A DNA stretch of 64,000 nt from Norana najaformis (Eukaryota > Annelida > Clitellata > Crassiclitellata > Hormogastridae): NCBI GenBank assembly GCA_964023275.1, contig OZ029928.1, forward strand, positions 2,939,606-3,003,605, in the 5' to 3' direction. Of the stretch, positions 1 through 11,360 are shown in pieces. The notes beneath the pieces were generated by a model. It saw nothing but the letters and a program-made list of their open reading frames with translations, did not search any database and was not told the origin of the DNA. Position numbers and translations under genes: made by a program. The stretch's first letter is position 1. Each line of letters begins with the position of its first letter.

Positions 1-713
1 GATCAGCATAGATTTTGAAAAGTTTTAATACTTGCTGCATCGCAGTCCGCAGTCACGGTTACATAGCAGTTCACCGTTCGTAAATGGTAGACCATGCAAC
101 ATCCGAATATTCCTCAGAGTATGAGGTCTGTGCAGGACACCCGCTGCCAAATAATTGGTCGTAGAACCTCCTCACGGTTGACGGTCGACGCCAGTGTATA
201 AGCACCGTAAAAGTATAACACTACATTATAACTCATTCCTAAAACTGACGTAAACCTAAAACGCTTTTGCCGAATTTCGAAAACATTGGTGTTTAATTTT
301 AAGTTTAAATGTGTCCTGCTTATATCTTAACATTGATTGTTACAATGGGATCCACATTTTATAGGTATTCATCGTCATGTTCTGCTTAGGGCTCCATTTA
401 CTTAATTAGGGTAGCAAATGTGAATTGCAAACAATAGCACCAGCGTCATGAAACATAGGGTACTTATGACTGTCTTCTACAATTCTAATTTTGCTCATTT
501 CCTAAAAACATAGGCCTGCTGAAAACTGCTATTTGATGCCAAAGTTACAGTACTTCAACGGTTCGAACCTACGGTCTATGTTAAATTGATAAGGAAATAC
601 ATTTTCTTTTCCAGTTCGTTATTCAAACAGAATTTACCATCACAAACTTCTACGTCAGCGGTAGATGCTTTGAAAGGAATGACTTCAAACTTTGCTAAAA
701 TCAACCATACGTC
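1..713. other. Unannotated 5' flank
   Basis: AT-rich sequence upstream of the glycosyltransferase-like gene. I see no supported coding region, RNA gene or repeat in it. It probably holds the promoter of that gene, but I could not place a convincing TATA box or initiator. Confidence 0.4.
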
Positions 714-1754
714 ATGATGAAGTGCAAAATTAATCAAGTCATGTTTTTCATTCTGGCAGTATTGGCGTTCCTGTGCTTGGTAAAACTGAAAAAAATTAAC
801 TTTACACTTCAGAAAACAGCTATAAAGAACATCAGTGTACTTGACGGAGTATATGAGTACGAAGATGAAGTAGATTTCCGCATTATAGTTCTTACCTTCA
901 CAAGATATCAATCACTCTTTACACTATTAGAATCACTCGACAAAATTGAATTGGATGGAGATACTGGATCTTTAGAAATCTGGATTGATAGAGACAAACA
1001 GGGCTATATAGACAATAAGACAATAGAAACAGCGATATCGTTTAACTGGAAAAAAGGACCAACTCGTGTTTATATGCATAGCACGCATGTCGGGATACAT
1101 GGCCAATGGATTCAGACTTGGAGACCAAAAAGCATCGCTTCAAAGGAAATAGTTTTATTTCTGGAAGATGATATGATTGTGTCAAAATACTGTTACCGGT
1201 GGCTTAAGGAAGTTCACAGATTCTATGAAAAGTCTACAGATTTTGCCGGAGCTACTCTGCAGAGTGACGTTGTCCTTTCTCATGATGGTTCTTCAGCGCC
1301 ATTGAAGGGTCCAACGAACCATACGGTGTTCATGTACAAATGTCTTGGAACCTGGGGCTTTTCTCCAAAGCCATCGGTTTGGATGGCATTTCAGAATTGG
1401 TTCCGAGTTTATAGCAAAAATCAAGAATTCTGTCCATGCGTTCCAGGAATTTCGCCAACTGCGTGGTATAAAATTTTTAAGAAAGAGAAAAGAGAAGATT
1501 CTATGTGGTCTGTATGGTTCATATATTTTGCTTACAAAGAAAAATTGTTCACTGTATACAGTAACCTAAACAGATACAATAGCGACTCACGGTCGTGTTT
1601 AAGTATTAATCGTCGAGAAAAGGGACTGCACTACCAAGGAAACGCCAAAGGAAGCCATTGTCAACTTCTAAGTACTTGGAAAGAAGACTATGTTCATTTT
1701 CCTAAAGTTGTGACCAAGCTGGATTGGAATGGAAAATATATTGACAATTATTAA
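714..1754 (+). CDS. Type II membrane glycosyltransferase-like protein (single exon, 346 aa)
   Basis: Probable Golgi glycosyltransferase. Residues 1-8 are short and basic, residues 9-24 form a hydrophobic signal anchor, and residues 55 onward look like a GT-A catalytic domain. Strand-like segments RIIVLTFTRY (56-65) and LEIWIDRD (87-94) are followed by IVLFLEDDM (146-154). Its EDD resembles the metal-binding EDD of GlcNAc-transferase I-type (GT13) enzymes. A GTWGFSP stretch (212-218) and several cysteines follow. The start at 714 is a double Met directly before the anchor, and no intron is needed. An AATAAA lies about 205 bp downstream. Family: GT-A fold inferred; substrate unknown. The gene appears intact, unlike most neighbouring ORFs. 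Confidence 0.72.
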   Translation: MMKCKINQVMFFILAVLAFLCLVKLKKINFTLQKTAIKNISVLDGVYEYEDEVDFRIIVLTFTRYQSLFTLLESLDKIELDGDTGSLEIWIDRDKQGYIDNKTIETAISFNWKKGPTRVYMHSTHVGIHGQWIQTWRPKSIASKEIVLFLEDDMIVSKYCYRWLKEVHRFYEKSTDFAGATLQSDVVLSHDGSSAPLKGPTNHTVFMYKCLGTWGFSPKPSVWMAFQNWFRVYSKNQEFCPCVPGISPTAWYKIFKKEKREDSMWSVWFIYFAYKEKLFTVYSNLNRYNSDSRSCLSINRREKGLHYQGNAKGSHCQLLSTWKEDYVHFPKVVTKLDWNGKYIDNY

Positions 1755-1958
1755 GTATTAGGCCTAATGTAAGCAACTTTGCTGCTTAAAGTAAATGTTA
1801 ACGACAATACAATGCAACTGACAAAATGTGTAATAGCAAATATTGAAGCGTCATTACTTGCAAAAACTTAATAATGGTGAAACATACGGTAATATGTCTT
1901 AATCCTCAAAATTGTCAACGGTGGGTATTTGGTGTTACAAGATGTGAGATATCATATA

Positions 1959-1964
1959 AATAAA
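1959..1964 (+). promoter_or_regulatory. Candidate polyadenylation signal
   Basis: AATAAA in AT-rich sequence about 205 bp after the glycosyltransferase stop codon, on the same strand. A GT-rich stretch follows after 2020. Position and context fit, but nothing confirms use. Confidence 0.4.
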
Positions 1965-2318
1965 TTAAATGCTGCGGTAGATTGCCTCTTACACTTGTAA
2001 GTGATTAATTCTTAGTTAAATTCTCTTGCTTGTGAGCCCGACAGTCTGTTTTACGGTGGGTTGTATAGCATAGTATTATATTCAATTTACATATCATGAG
2101 ATGTTGAATTCTAAGCTTCAGAATGGTATAAAGGTAACATGAACGTATTATTGCGCTGCTTAGTCAGCATGTTTAAGCGAGTGTTTGCATGGGAAATGTT
2201 ATGAGTCATCGGGTTATTGATTTGTTTCAGCGCGTACAGACCACGTGCTGGCTGGCACGCACAGAACACATGGTATAGGCAATGGGATAGGGTGGCAGAG
2301 CCCTGCGGGCAGGCGATA

Positions 2319-2358
2319 TTAGCAGAAATAATTTATAAGCTGACATTATCAGTGATAA
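2319..2358 (+). repeat. 40-bp direct repeat, left of copy A
   Basis: This segment starts TTAGCAGAAATAATTTATAA and recurs at 4433-4472 with one mismatch (G2354 versus A4468). It ends exactly where the transposon terminus ACACTGG starts. The two repeats flank copy A. Confidence 0.9.
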
Positions 2359-4432
2359 CACTGGTCAACATAGAAATCGTTACTGACTGGAAAAGGCCCT
2401 AATGTGTAGCATCTTGGTGTGCTGAACACGAATATAACCATAAAATTTTTTTATTGGCTCTCGTTTTGAAAATATTTCATATAGTTCATTTTTTATGTTT
2501 CACCATGTAAATTTATGCAGTAGGACTGCGACAATATCCTAAATAAGTCTAGAATGATGTAATATTCCACCTCATTGCATAATCCCATCATGGACACATC
2601 ATGCACAGTTGATTACGTCATTTTCTGATGCAATGTAAAACTACAGCCAGTCGGCTGCTGACGTAAGATGACGTCAGCAGTGTACTATATAAAGCGAGTC
2701 GGAACGGTTGAGCATTTACAATATTACAGACTTTGTGCGAGACAGTTTAAGTTGCTGTTTTATAAAACTATTATTACTTTATCCATTTAGATACAATACA
2801 GAACAGTAATGCCTCGGAAGTGCGTAAATACTGTGGACAACTTTTGTTACATTTGTGGGGAAGTGACATTTGCCAACCAGAAGAAAAGTATCACTTATCA
2901 AGTCAAGAAGGCATATCATGCTTACTTCGAATGCAAGGTTGGTGACCAAGACAAGCCATGGGCCCCGCATATATGCTGTGCTACATGTACAACACAGCTT
3001 TCACAGTGGTTGAATGGCAAAAGACCATCAATGCCGTTTGCAGTTCCCATGGTGTGGAGAGAGCAAAGCAACCACGTAGATGATTGTTACTTCTGCTTGG
3101 TTCCTCCTCTTTCCGGTGGAATAACGAAGCAAAAGAAGTCGACAATAGTCTACCCAAACATTCCGTCAGCATTGAGACCAGTTCCACCTGATGATGGACT
3201 TCCTATTCCAGAACCTCCAGCAGAATATATTTTCCTTGATTCATCTGATGAGGACAAGGGTGAGCCGACATGTTCTTCTCCTGGTCCGTCAGCGTGCAGT
3301 GATCCCGATTTTCACTGTGGTGCATCATCAACCCCACACAGAATAACACAGGAAGAACTAAATGACCTTGTTCGTGATTTGGACTTATCCAAAAACAAGG
3401 CAGAATTGCTAGGATCAAGACTCCAACAATGGAATCTTCTAGAAGAAGATGTCACAATTACTTCATATAGAAAGCGCCATCAGCAGTTGGAACCTTTCTT
3501 TATGAAGGAAGGTAATCTGGTATTCTGTTCCAATATTGACGACCTCATGAATGCCTTACAGATCACTCATGACCCACAAGAATGGAGACTCTTTGTAGAC
3601 TCTTCAACACTGAGTCTTAAGGCTGTGCTTTTGCACAATGGAAACCGTCTTCCATCTATTCCATTAGCGCATGCTGTCCACATGAAAGAGACATACGATA
3701 ACCTAAAACAGCTACTGCATTCCATTGACTATAACAGGTACAAATGGCACCTGTGTGGTGATTTGAAGGTAGTTGCCATTTTAATGGGACTGCAGCAAGG
3801 ATATACAAAATATATGTGTTTCTTTGTGTGAGTGGGATAGCCGAGCAAGAGAGTTGCACTACGTGCGGAAGGAATGGACTCCCAGACAAAACATGGCAGT
3901 TAGACAGAAGAATATCCAGCACCCAGCTCTGGTCGAGGCTCACAAAATCCTACTACCACCCCTTCACATCAAACTAGGTTTGGTGAAGAACTTCGTGAAA
4001 GCCATGGACCGCACTTCGCCAGCTTTCCGATACCTGCATGAAAAATTCCCTCGACTCAGCGAAGCAAAGATTAAAGAGGGAGTTTTTGTGGGTCCTCAGA
4101 TTAGAGAACTCTTCAAAGATGACCGCTTCAACAACTTGCTGGAGGGTGATGCGAAACAAGCATGGAATGCTTTTCGTCTAGTGTCTACAGACTTTCTGGG
4201 GAATGTTAGGGCAGAAAACTACAAGGAACTAGTAGAAGACATGCTCAAGCAGTACCAGAAATTTCGCTGCAATATGTCTCTGAAGATGCATTTCCTTCAT
4301 TCCCATCTGGATTTCTTCCCTGACCACTGTGGTATGGTTAGTGACGAACATGGCGAACGTTTTCATCAAGATATCGCAACAATGGAGCAAAGGTACCAGG
4401 GAAAATGGTCCACTACAATGTTGGCTGACTAC
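2358..4432 (+). mobile_element. DNA transposon copy A (CACTGG-terminal family), 3' end missing
   Basis: The left end reads ATAACACTGGTCAAC, matching the ends of copies B, C, D and F. The first 450 bp hold the CRE/TATA promoter, followed by the transposase-like ORF. The 3' end stops within the ORF at an Asp-Tyr codon pair that starts the conserved tail in other copies, so the terminal ~15 codons, 3' UTR and right inverted repeat are gone. The missing end is replaced directly by a second copy of the 40-bp left flank. From 2358 to about 3500 it is nearly identical to copy B at 62600-64000 apart from B's own insertions, so the pair is young. Confidence 0.82.
2659..2692 (+). promoter_or_regulatory. 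CRE + TATA promoter of copy A
   Basis: TGACGTAA (2659-2666) is followed by a perfect CRE palindrome TGACGTCA (2669-2676) and TATATAA (2686-2692), 9 bp further on. The ATG lies 117 bp after the TATA box. Copies B, C and D have the same arrangement, which supports a functional polymerase II promoter. CRE sites are bound by CREB/ATF bZIP factors. Confidence 0.7.
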
Positions 4433-4504
4433 TTAGCAGAAATAATTTATAAGCTGACATTATCAGTAATAATTATTAGCGACACCGATTTTTGCAAGTT
4501 GTGA
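2809..4504 (+). pseudogene. Transposase-like gene of copy A, frameshifted and 3'-truncated
   Basis: Same family as the intact 567-aa protein in copy C. The first segment (2809-3831) has the N-terminal zinc-binding cysteine pairs (CYIC, CATC, CYFC), the first catalytic-type Asp in LFVDSS and the second in CGDLK. The reading frame then shifts by one base at about 3822-3825, in front of the expected CxxC motif. The second segment (from 3824) carries LPPLHIKLGL, FLHSHLDFFP and SDEHGERFHQDI. The final residues up to 4504 come from the flanking 40-bp repeat, not the family tail. The start MPRKCVN is the conserved family start. Confidence 0.82.
4433..4472 (+). repeat. 40-bp direct repeat, right of copy A
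   Basis: Second copy of 2319-2358 with 39 of 40 bases identical. It abuts the truncated transposase ORF with no inverted repeat in between, and unrelated sequence follows. Confidence 0.9.
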
Positions 4505-4573
4505 CGATTAAGCGAATTGTTGGAAAAAATCCACGATTGCGCAATAAAGGGAGGCCGATCTAAGCCAATCTGT

Positions 4574-4856
4574 GCTGGTCTGCTGTCTTGGCGGGAAAGG
4601 GCACCTATAAGCGGACGCAAATGCATTTTGAGATTTGTAGGAGGCGTCTGTCGTGTTTTAAGTTGAAAGTTTGAGTTACAAATGTCGTCGATGGATTCAT
4701 CCGTTTAGAAACTGTGTCGATTCAAGTACTGTTGTCATTGTACTTTTCGTTTTAATTATAATTTTGAAAATCAGACTATGGTTCTTCACTTGAGTTGACG
4801 CTACGCTACGAATCGGGCAAGACGACGGTTCGAAGCTCCATCATTGACAGCTACAA
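4574..4856 (+). repeat. Diverged dispersed repeat, copy 1
   Basis: About 280 bp that align along their length with 14250-14541. Shared blocks include CTTGGCGG, CGTTTAGAAACTGTG and ACGGTTCGAAGCTC. Each copy lies upstream, on the same strand, of a gene encoding a type II membrane protein (5446 and 15601). It may be an old repeat, a shared promoter or 5' UTR block, or both. Confidence 0.6.
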
Positions 4857-5445
4857 AAGGTCGTCGACCGTTACTGTGTGCAGAAAAAAGTAGCTTTCCG
4901 TTTCTTACTTTCTTTCTGTAGCCTTTTATGAAAAGCCATAGGATAAGATGATGGGAATAGAAACAATGACCGAATTCTCATTCTCTAATGCCACTGTTCT
5001 ATAGTACTGCTTGTGGGTGCGAAGCCTTCTGTTGCCCTGTCCCATTTTTATTTCCAAGTATTTTCTGGACAGAGGTCATCTCTGTTAATGACATTCATTC
5101 AACCTCGACATCTACCTCATATATTTATAGGAAAGTGTGCTTAAAGTACGTTATCAGTTCAACCATGTGCTCGATTTTCGGCAATTATAAACGTTGTATC
5201 ATTTTGGACAAGTCTAATTTTTTTGGCACCGAAACATCGTTCTACTAAAAGCCGTGTAATCAAACGTCACGTGATCATACGTCCGATCACCCACCTTCAC
5301 GACTTCTTCTTGACCATTTAAACAAACAAATGTTTGCAGTGCTACGTGTGTTATTTCCAGTTCAGAACACTAACAACGGTTTGTGTTACTCATAACGATA
5401 ATTTAGAAATAGTCGAGTCTCTAAGCTAACGGAAACACATTAACT

Positions 5446-6503
5446 ATGTCTGAAAAACGGTTCGTTATACGAATAAGTTATGTACACAAGTTGAATTTCA
5501 TCTTCTTTATGTCTGTTGTAATATTTGCAAGTTTATACTTGTCACCGTTAACCAGATTGCCATTTCAAATTATTTTTCCAGAGGAGCCTAAAAGTTTAAC
5601 GATTGCATACTGCAATGCATCCGAGACTTTGGGGAAAAGTACCGAAAGTATAATAAAACGATGTTCAATGCTTGTACACCGAGTCTCAGATAAGCGTGTA
5701 CTCCTTGCGAAAACGGACAACTGCAGCGCATGCACTAGCCAGCTGTTGAGAGAATTTTACATGCAGAGCGAAGATTTTCTTTCTGAATGGTCTTGGAATG
5801 TACTCTGAATAGCTGGTAAAATAAAGAGTGCTTACTTGAGAACACCTGCGTGTTCGTTCGCACGCCAAACATTAAGTTTGTCTACCTAGAAAACTGTCTG
5901 GTGTCACGACATGTTAGACGAATTATGACTTTTGGAGATTCAAATGCACGTAACATAATCGAGGCTATTAAAGACGTTCTATCGCCTGCTCTTAGTAAAT
6001 GCACAATGTTGAAAAAAGAAACCTTGCATTTCATGCCAGATGTGAGTTATTTTTTTGAATCAGGAACTCGCTACAACAGGAAAGACATGATTGTGGCAAA
6101 ACCGACTTGTCGTACCTGCGCTGCAATTCAGTATAAATGCTTTTATGAAGAAAGAAACCAGAAACAATCTCTTGTCTTAGAACATATGCCAAAGAATCGT
6201 ATTCTGGACGACTCAATTCGTATTCTAAATGCGATTCCAAGTGCAAAGCCGACAAATTTTACGGATGAATTTATTTTCAGGGACTATTTGCGCAATAATT
6301 ATCCATACATTCTTTTGATTCTAATACCCTGTAGCCATGAGGTAGGAAATATAAAACGTTGCAAGAAAACCCACCTGCCAAACGCTTTAAAACTCCTGAT
6401 AGGCTATATTAAGAAATATATTCCATCTACAACTCAGATATACTGGATTTCGTACCAATATATTTCGCAGAAGCTGTGCGTTTTTCAACAAGGTCATTTT
6501 TGA
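5446..6503 (+). pseudogene. Type II membrane protein with SGNH-like motif, reading frame interrupted
   Basis: Two ORFs lie in series. 5446-5805 encodes a basic N-terminus, a hydrophobic anchor (residues about 18-34) and a cysteine-containing lumenal part, ending in TGA at 5806. A second open segment in another frame runs to 6503 and has no ATG before MTFGDSNARN. That block resembles the Gly-Asp-Ser nucleophile motif of SGNH/PC-esterase proteins. I could not find the matching C-terminal Asp-x-x-His block. Either a one-base frameshift near 5805-5820 or an unrecognised short intron separates the halves. The dispersed repeat at 4574-4856 lies upstream. Assignment is tentative. Confidence 0.45.
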
Positions 6504-6572
6504 GGTATTGAGAGAGGACTTCAATGCTCCTAAAAGCAACATGCATGCTACATTAGATGCCTTTCAACTTTC

Positions 6573-7535
6573 ATGTCCGCTTATAAATTATCTCCGGTTA
6601 TATATCATTCAACTACTAATATGGTGGTCTCTCAGGGATGTAGCGCACAACTCTCAACATCTTCACACCCATCGATCTATTTGATCAATTCGACCAGCTT
6701 AGCTAAACCTCATGCGATCGAACATCTTGCTGATGTCATATCCTATAGCTCCGACGTCGCCATCGTTGTCGAAAGTTGGTTAAAGAAGAACCATACTGAT
6801 GCTCAGATGAACATTCCTGAATATACTCTATTTCGTCGCGATCGGGTTGCACGAAAGGGAGGAGGTGTTGCGATTTTCTGTAGAAGCTGTTTCAACCCTA
6901 CTCTTTTCCAACCACAAACAGTCTATACTCAAGAAATCGAATTACTTTGGATCTCACTCATTATAAAGGGTTGCACGTATTACATTGGTGCACTGTATCA
7001 TCCTCCGAGACCAATTTACAATGTCGACCAACTTATAGCATGCACCGAATCTACATTGGACGAAATATGTGCTCTACCTGGAGACTCCGTTACCATTCTC
7101 GCTGGTGATTTCAACCAGTTACCTACATCTACTATCTTTTCGATGGGCCTTTTGGCTGAATTTGAAGGTGCATCACACGAAGGTCATTCACTGGATAGAA
7201 TTTATGCTTCTGAACACATATACCAGGCCTGCACAGCTATTAAATCAACGATTAAAACGAAACATTCTGCTATTATTGCGTACCCTCAAAAGAGTCCTCA
7301 TGTCTCATCATCAGACTTTGGTTCAGTAAAAACAGTGCACCAGTTTCGACTGCGTTCGCCAAGGCAATTTGCAGCTCTTCAGAACTATCTTCAGGAAACG
7401 TCCTGGGACTTTATTACAGGTTGCCCATCCATAGATATTTCTTTCAATGCTTTCTATTCTTATGTTCCTGAAATAATCGATCAGTTTTTTCCACTAAAAA
7501 GCATTACACTTAAAAGCAAAGATCCCCTTTTATGA
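6573..7535 (+). pseudogene. LINE endonuclease domain (APE type)
   Basis: Domain order fits exonuclease-endonuclease-phosphatase folds that nick target DNA. VVESWL occupies the usual ETWL position, GDFNQLP contains the catalytic Asp-Asn pair, and SLDRIYAS and KHSAIIA match the terminal D and SDH-like blocks. The final His block reads KHSA, not SDH, which may reduce activity. It is an internal part of a LINE polyprotein, so the Met at 6573 is not necessarily the true start. Confidence 0.75.
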
Positions 7536-7665
7536 GCCCTGTTATCAAATGCTTACTGCGCAAACGGAACAAACTTCTTAGGCAACATAAGTTTGAGGCT
7601 GCGTCGGCCCTGGCCAATAGGATTAATGGTCTTATAACACGTAAGAATGCTTCTGTAAGATGGTT

Positions 7666-7992
7666 AATCGGTTCAGAAGATTCAGTTCAGAAGTCAGCGG
7701 CCAGAGCAGTCAGTCAGAAGACAGAAGGCAGTCTGTATTGCTGCATTCAGACAGGCAGAACTGACAAGATAGTCGACAAGTCGGTCGGACAATCGTTTAG
7801 AATAGACTGAGCTGAAAGTCCGGCAAGGCGAACATTCTCGTTCTGTGTAATGTAGCTCTATCAACCTAGAAAACGTTCGGAGGACAATCGCGTTGAGAAG
7901 ATTTTCGTATCGTAAAGACATGCATATCCAGAGAGACAATAAAACTACAGAAGTTCCTCTCAGTCTAATGACACACACACAAAGGAACTCTC
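7666..7992. other. Unidentified ~330-bp segment interrupting the LINE ORF
   Basis: LINE coding similarity stops after the linker near 7665 and resumes near 7993 just before the RT N-terminus. The sequence between contains repeated CAGTCAG-like and CAGAAG-like words and matches no part of a LINE that I recognise. I did not find clear target-site duplications. Confidence 0.4.
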
Positions 7993-8035
7993 TGACACTT
8001 CTGTTTTCGAAAGATCCAAACGCGGTTCCAGGGAG

Positions 8036-9554
8036 ATGTGGTCTGAGGTCAACCGTCTTCGGGGCGCCTCTAAGAATATCCCGTACTCTGATTGTGGCAT
8101 CACCGCCGAGTCCTTGAATCAGTATTATAGGGACAGGTCGACTGATCTACAATATACCTCTCCCCCGCTTAAATCCACAACGCTAGTTAGGACCCATGAT
8201 GTCTTTGATGAATTTATAATTTTTAAACTGCTTGATTCGGCTGGGCACACAGCCACAGGACTTGATGAGATACCAATGTGGTTCCTGAAAAACACTGCAC
8301 CCATCCTGGCTAAACCCCTCACTTTTCTTCTTAACCAATCCGTCCTTAGATCCTATGTCCCACCTCAGTGGAAAATAGTCTCATCACCTCTGTTCCCAAG
8401 GTTCCGAACCCTATCTCATGTAGCGATTTCGCCCAATATCTATAACTTCAATTCTCTCTCGATTACTTGAAAAACTTATTGTTCGAAGATTCTTCTATCC
8501 TATTCTTACTGAACAATCACTTAATCATGACTTCTTTGACCAATATGAATTCCGACCTACTGGTTCCACGTCTGCAGCTCTTATTTCTATTACTCACCAT
8601 CTGTCTGAACTGCTCGCTTCTAACCAATATGTTCATCTCATATCCCTTGACTTCTCGAAGGTCTTTGATACAATAAGACATGCCTATCTCGCTGATAAAC
8701 TTGCTGATCTTGCTATTCCTGATCACATTTACAATTGGATAATTTCCTCCCTAACCAACCGTCAGCACTGTACTAAATTCAATGACAGTGTCTCTACCTT
8801 ACTTGGCATAAATTCCAGTTTTGTTCAGGGTTCGGGTCTGGGACCAGTGAACTTCCTAGTTGCCATATCCAAGTATAAGCCTTTAGCACCCAACAATAGG
8901 TTATTTAAATACGCTGATGACAGTTACCTTCTTGTACCATCCTGCAATAGCTTGATGATTCAGGCTGAACTGGACCATGTTGCCCTTTGGGCAGATAAGT
9001 GTAACTTAAAACTTAATCATAAAAAGACATCTGAAATGATAATTCATGGCCAAGAATGATAAATCAGCAAATAATTTTACCTAATGTTATTCCTGGTTTA
9101 ATCAGGGTACCAGAGATGACAATATTGGGTGTTACCCTATCGAGTATGTTAAATTTTTATTCTCATTTTGATCGGATTCATAGTCAGGCTCGTCAGTCTT
9201 TATATGCCATACGAATTCTTGTATCACATGGCCTAACTGGCCCTCGGCTCTACGACGTTGTCCGAGCCACAACACTGGCCAGGATACTGTACGCCTTTCC
9301 CGTGTGGTGGGGTTATGCTGGGGCACAGGCTAGGACTCCAGGCTTTGATACGGAGACTTGTGCGTCTCCGCTATCTTCCTGGGAACTCCCCAACGTTCGA
9401 TGAACTCTGTGGCATAGCCGATGCTTGTCTCTTTAAAGCAATCTTGAACAACCCAAATCATGTCTTACATCAGCTACTCCCACCAGCTAAAACACTCAGT
9501 TATTCCTTACGGCCCCCACCCATGATCGTATTATTCCTCCTGCTGACAATTTAA
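8036..9554 (+). pseudogene. LINE reverse transcriptase and C-terminal domain, frameshifted
   Basis: RT motifs appear in order across three frames: the TGLDEIP and PPQWK region, LDFSKVFDT (first catalytic Asp), GSGLGPVNF and KYADDSYLL at about 8910 (catalytic Asp-Asp). A thumb and C-terminal region follows with WGYAGA and NSPTFDELC. Breaks fall near 8460, 9058 and 9330. Inactive copy. Confidence 0.78.
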
Positions 9555-9675
9555 CGAGTAAATGTTTTATTATTAGGATGTTGTATGAATATCAAGCTTT
9601 CTTGTGTTCTTAATTACTTGTAAACCGATGTGCGATTAGCTATTGGTTAATAAAGAATATACTTACTTACTTACG

Positions 9676-10064
9676 GAACTACGCTTACCACGTGATCCAT
9701 ATCACATGCAGCCAATGTGGTATGACCTGTTTGGCAGACAATTTTTAGAACAAATATGCAACGAAGTATTAGGGTAAATATGGTTTTAAATAATATGTGT
9801 TAGATGTGTTAATATCATGCGTTTTCGTGTTCAAACATGCAAAAAATTAAAAGAGTTCTGAACTTTTTGGATAGAGAACTATTTTATACATCCAAGTGTA
9901 AACTTATAACCCATGCATTAATCTCTGCATGAGATTCTTGTTCGTTAAAAAAATTAATTGGGCTCATAGTTTATGAAACATTGAACTTTGACTAACCACA
10001 ATACTTGAAATATTTCCTTCGAGACCTGTCATAATTTAGCCAAGTCATCTGATAGTCTTTCTCC
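9676..10064. other. Intergenic, nothing recognised
   Basis: AT-rich sequence between two LINE remnants. I see no gene, RNA or repeat structure here. Confidence 0.4.
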
Positions 10065-10290
10065 GGTGTTACCAGAAACTAGAACTTTTCTTACTCGAAG
10101 AGCTTTTGCGTTGGTTGAACCTGAATTTGAAACTCTCTTCCTGCATCTGTTTCTTCTGCTCAGCGTCTTGCGTCATTTCGTTCTCAATTTAAGACACAAC
10201 GTTTTGCAGTTGGCTTATCCCTACAGGTCCCCTCTCTGTTTAGATGGACTGGCCCTCTGGATATTGGTCTGATTGCAGTTTTGGCTTTGG
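10065..10290 (+). mobile_element. LINE C-terminal fragment
   Basis: Split between two frames, the translation reads RRAFALVEPE and then ASFRSQFKTQ. These match the end-of-ORF2 pattern RAF..VGP..WN.LP....S...FK..LKT of L2/CR1 LINEs. Short and degenerate. Confidence 0.5.
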
Positions 10291-11237
10291 TGAACCATCG
10301 GCTGATGCGTTGTGCATTATACACCAGCGTTATGGAAGTTGCAAGTTACGAAATGTTTTTTCAATTCTCTTTCGAGAAGTATTGGTCAGAAACAATAAGT
10401 TTTAAATGAATACAAAGTTTAAAAGGACTAAAATATCAAATTATTCAATAGATAGACATCGGGATGAGAGAAGTTCCTAATAACGATTGCGATTAATGTA
10501 CAAGTCAATCTGTTAATTTCATAGAAAATATAATATACTTGGCTTAACCTGCCTTTCAGGATTTTAAAAAGCGCATAATTCAGGGAAAACTGAATGGAAT
10601 CAGTGGATCGGTTGCCACTCAAACGACACTTGAGAGATTGTTGTTACCTCGAACTTAACCGAAATAGACAAATATTTCCGCAGCACTGTCCCTTTTCCCT
10701 TAAAGACAGCGAACGACGATCTATCTTAAATGCTTGACAATGAGGGGCTTCTACTATGTGTAGGCCTCAACACTGGTTATCTTGCTGACCCTTCTTTATT
10801 TCTCGGGCTGGAGTCCCGGCTTCTGTCTCTGTGAAGAAGACGGCATCCTTAACAAAGGCTTTCTCAGCAGACCAATAAAGCTAACACCGTTAGAAGACAC
10901 CATAAGAAGAACCAAATCACTCAACAGCCAGAAGCGCAAGAGAGACTGAAATGGGTCTCTCAAGTGCCTGTTAATATCCCTATTACCCTGGCAATCACTA
11001 CTGGCATCAAACGGCTGGTCGTCCAGCCAATGGCCCTTTGGCCTTCATAACAATGAGGGCCGAAGGTTGGTCTGAACTCAGCCAGCCGGTCAACCAGGCC
11101 CTCACCCAGTCAGGGGAGCCTGTTTCACTCCCTTGGTCCACCGGCCGGTCTACATCAGGAGCAACAAGACTCAGCTTTCCATCCAGCTTGCCCTAATTAA
11201 TCTTTCTTATCAGGTGAATCTCCTTTATTTTCAAGCT
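10291..11237. other. Intergenic, nothing recognised
   Basis: No supported gene. The stretch 10950-11160 is GC-richer and contains CCAGCC/GGCC-rich words, but I could not assign it to an element. Confidence 0.35.
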
Positions 11238-11360
11238 CATTTCCTCAAACACAGCTCCCTGATATATGCCGGGGCAGTGCTGACAAGTGAAAAACATTTC
11301 AGGAGGATGATCTTGGATCACATTCGCTCAGTAACAGGAAGCCAGTGTAGTGTGTTTCAC
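11238..11360 (-). mobile_element. L2-like LINE 3' fragment
   Basis: The reverse strand encodes TLHWLPVTER and PAYIRELCL, the hallmark LHWLPV...YIREL segment near the end of L2-type ORF2. One in-frame stop is present. Truncated on both sides. Confidence 0.6.

Larger units (their letters stand above)
6573..9675 (+). mobile_element. Non-LTR retrotransposon (CR1-group LINE) with endonuclease and RT, defective
   Basis: A nearly complete ORF2-like unit. The apurinic endonuclease domain comes first (about 6660-7300), then a linker (7532-7665), an interruption (7666-7992), the reverse transcriptase (about 8000-9060) and the C-terminal domain (9060-9550). The 3' end has AATAAAG and a short (ACTT)n tail at 9660-9674, in place of poly(A). 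Several frameshifts break the RT. Structure and tail fit the CR1/L2 assemblage; exact clade not resolved. Confidence 0.8.

Noticed and set aside
2217..2402. Small plus-strand ORF sharing a segment with the end of copy A
   Set aside because: It crosses the 40-bp repeat and the transposon end, so the shared part is the repeat and not a gene.
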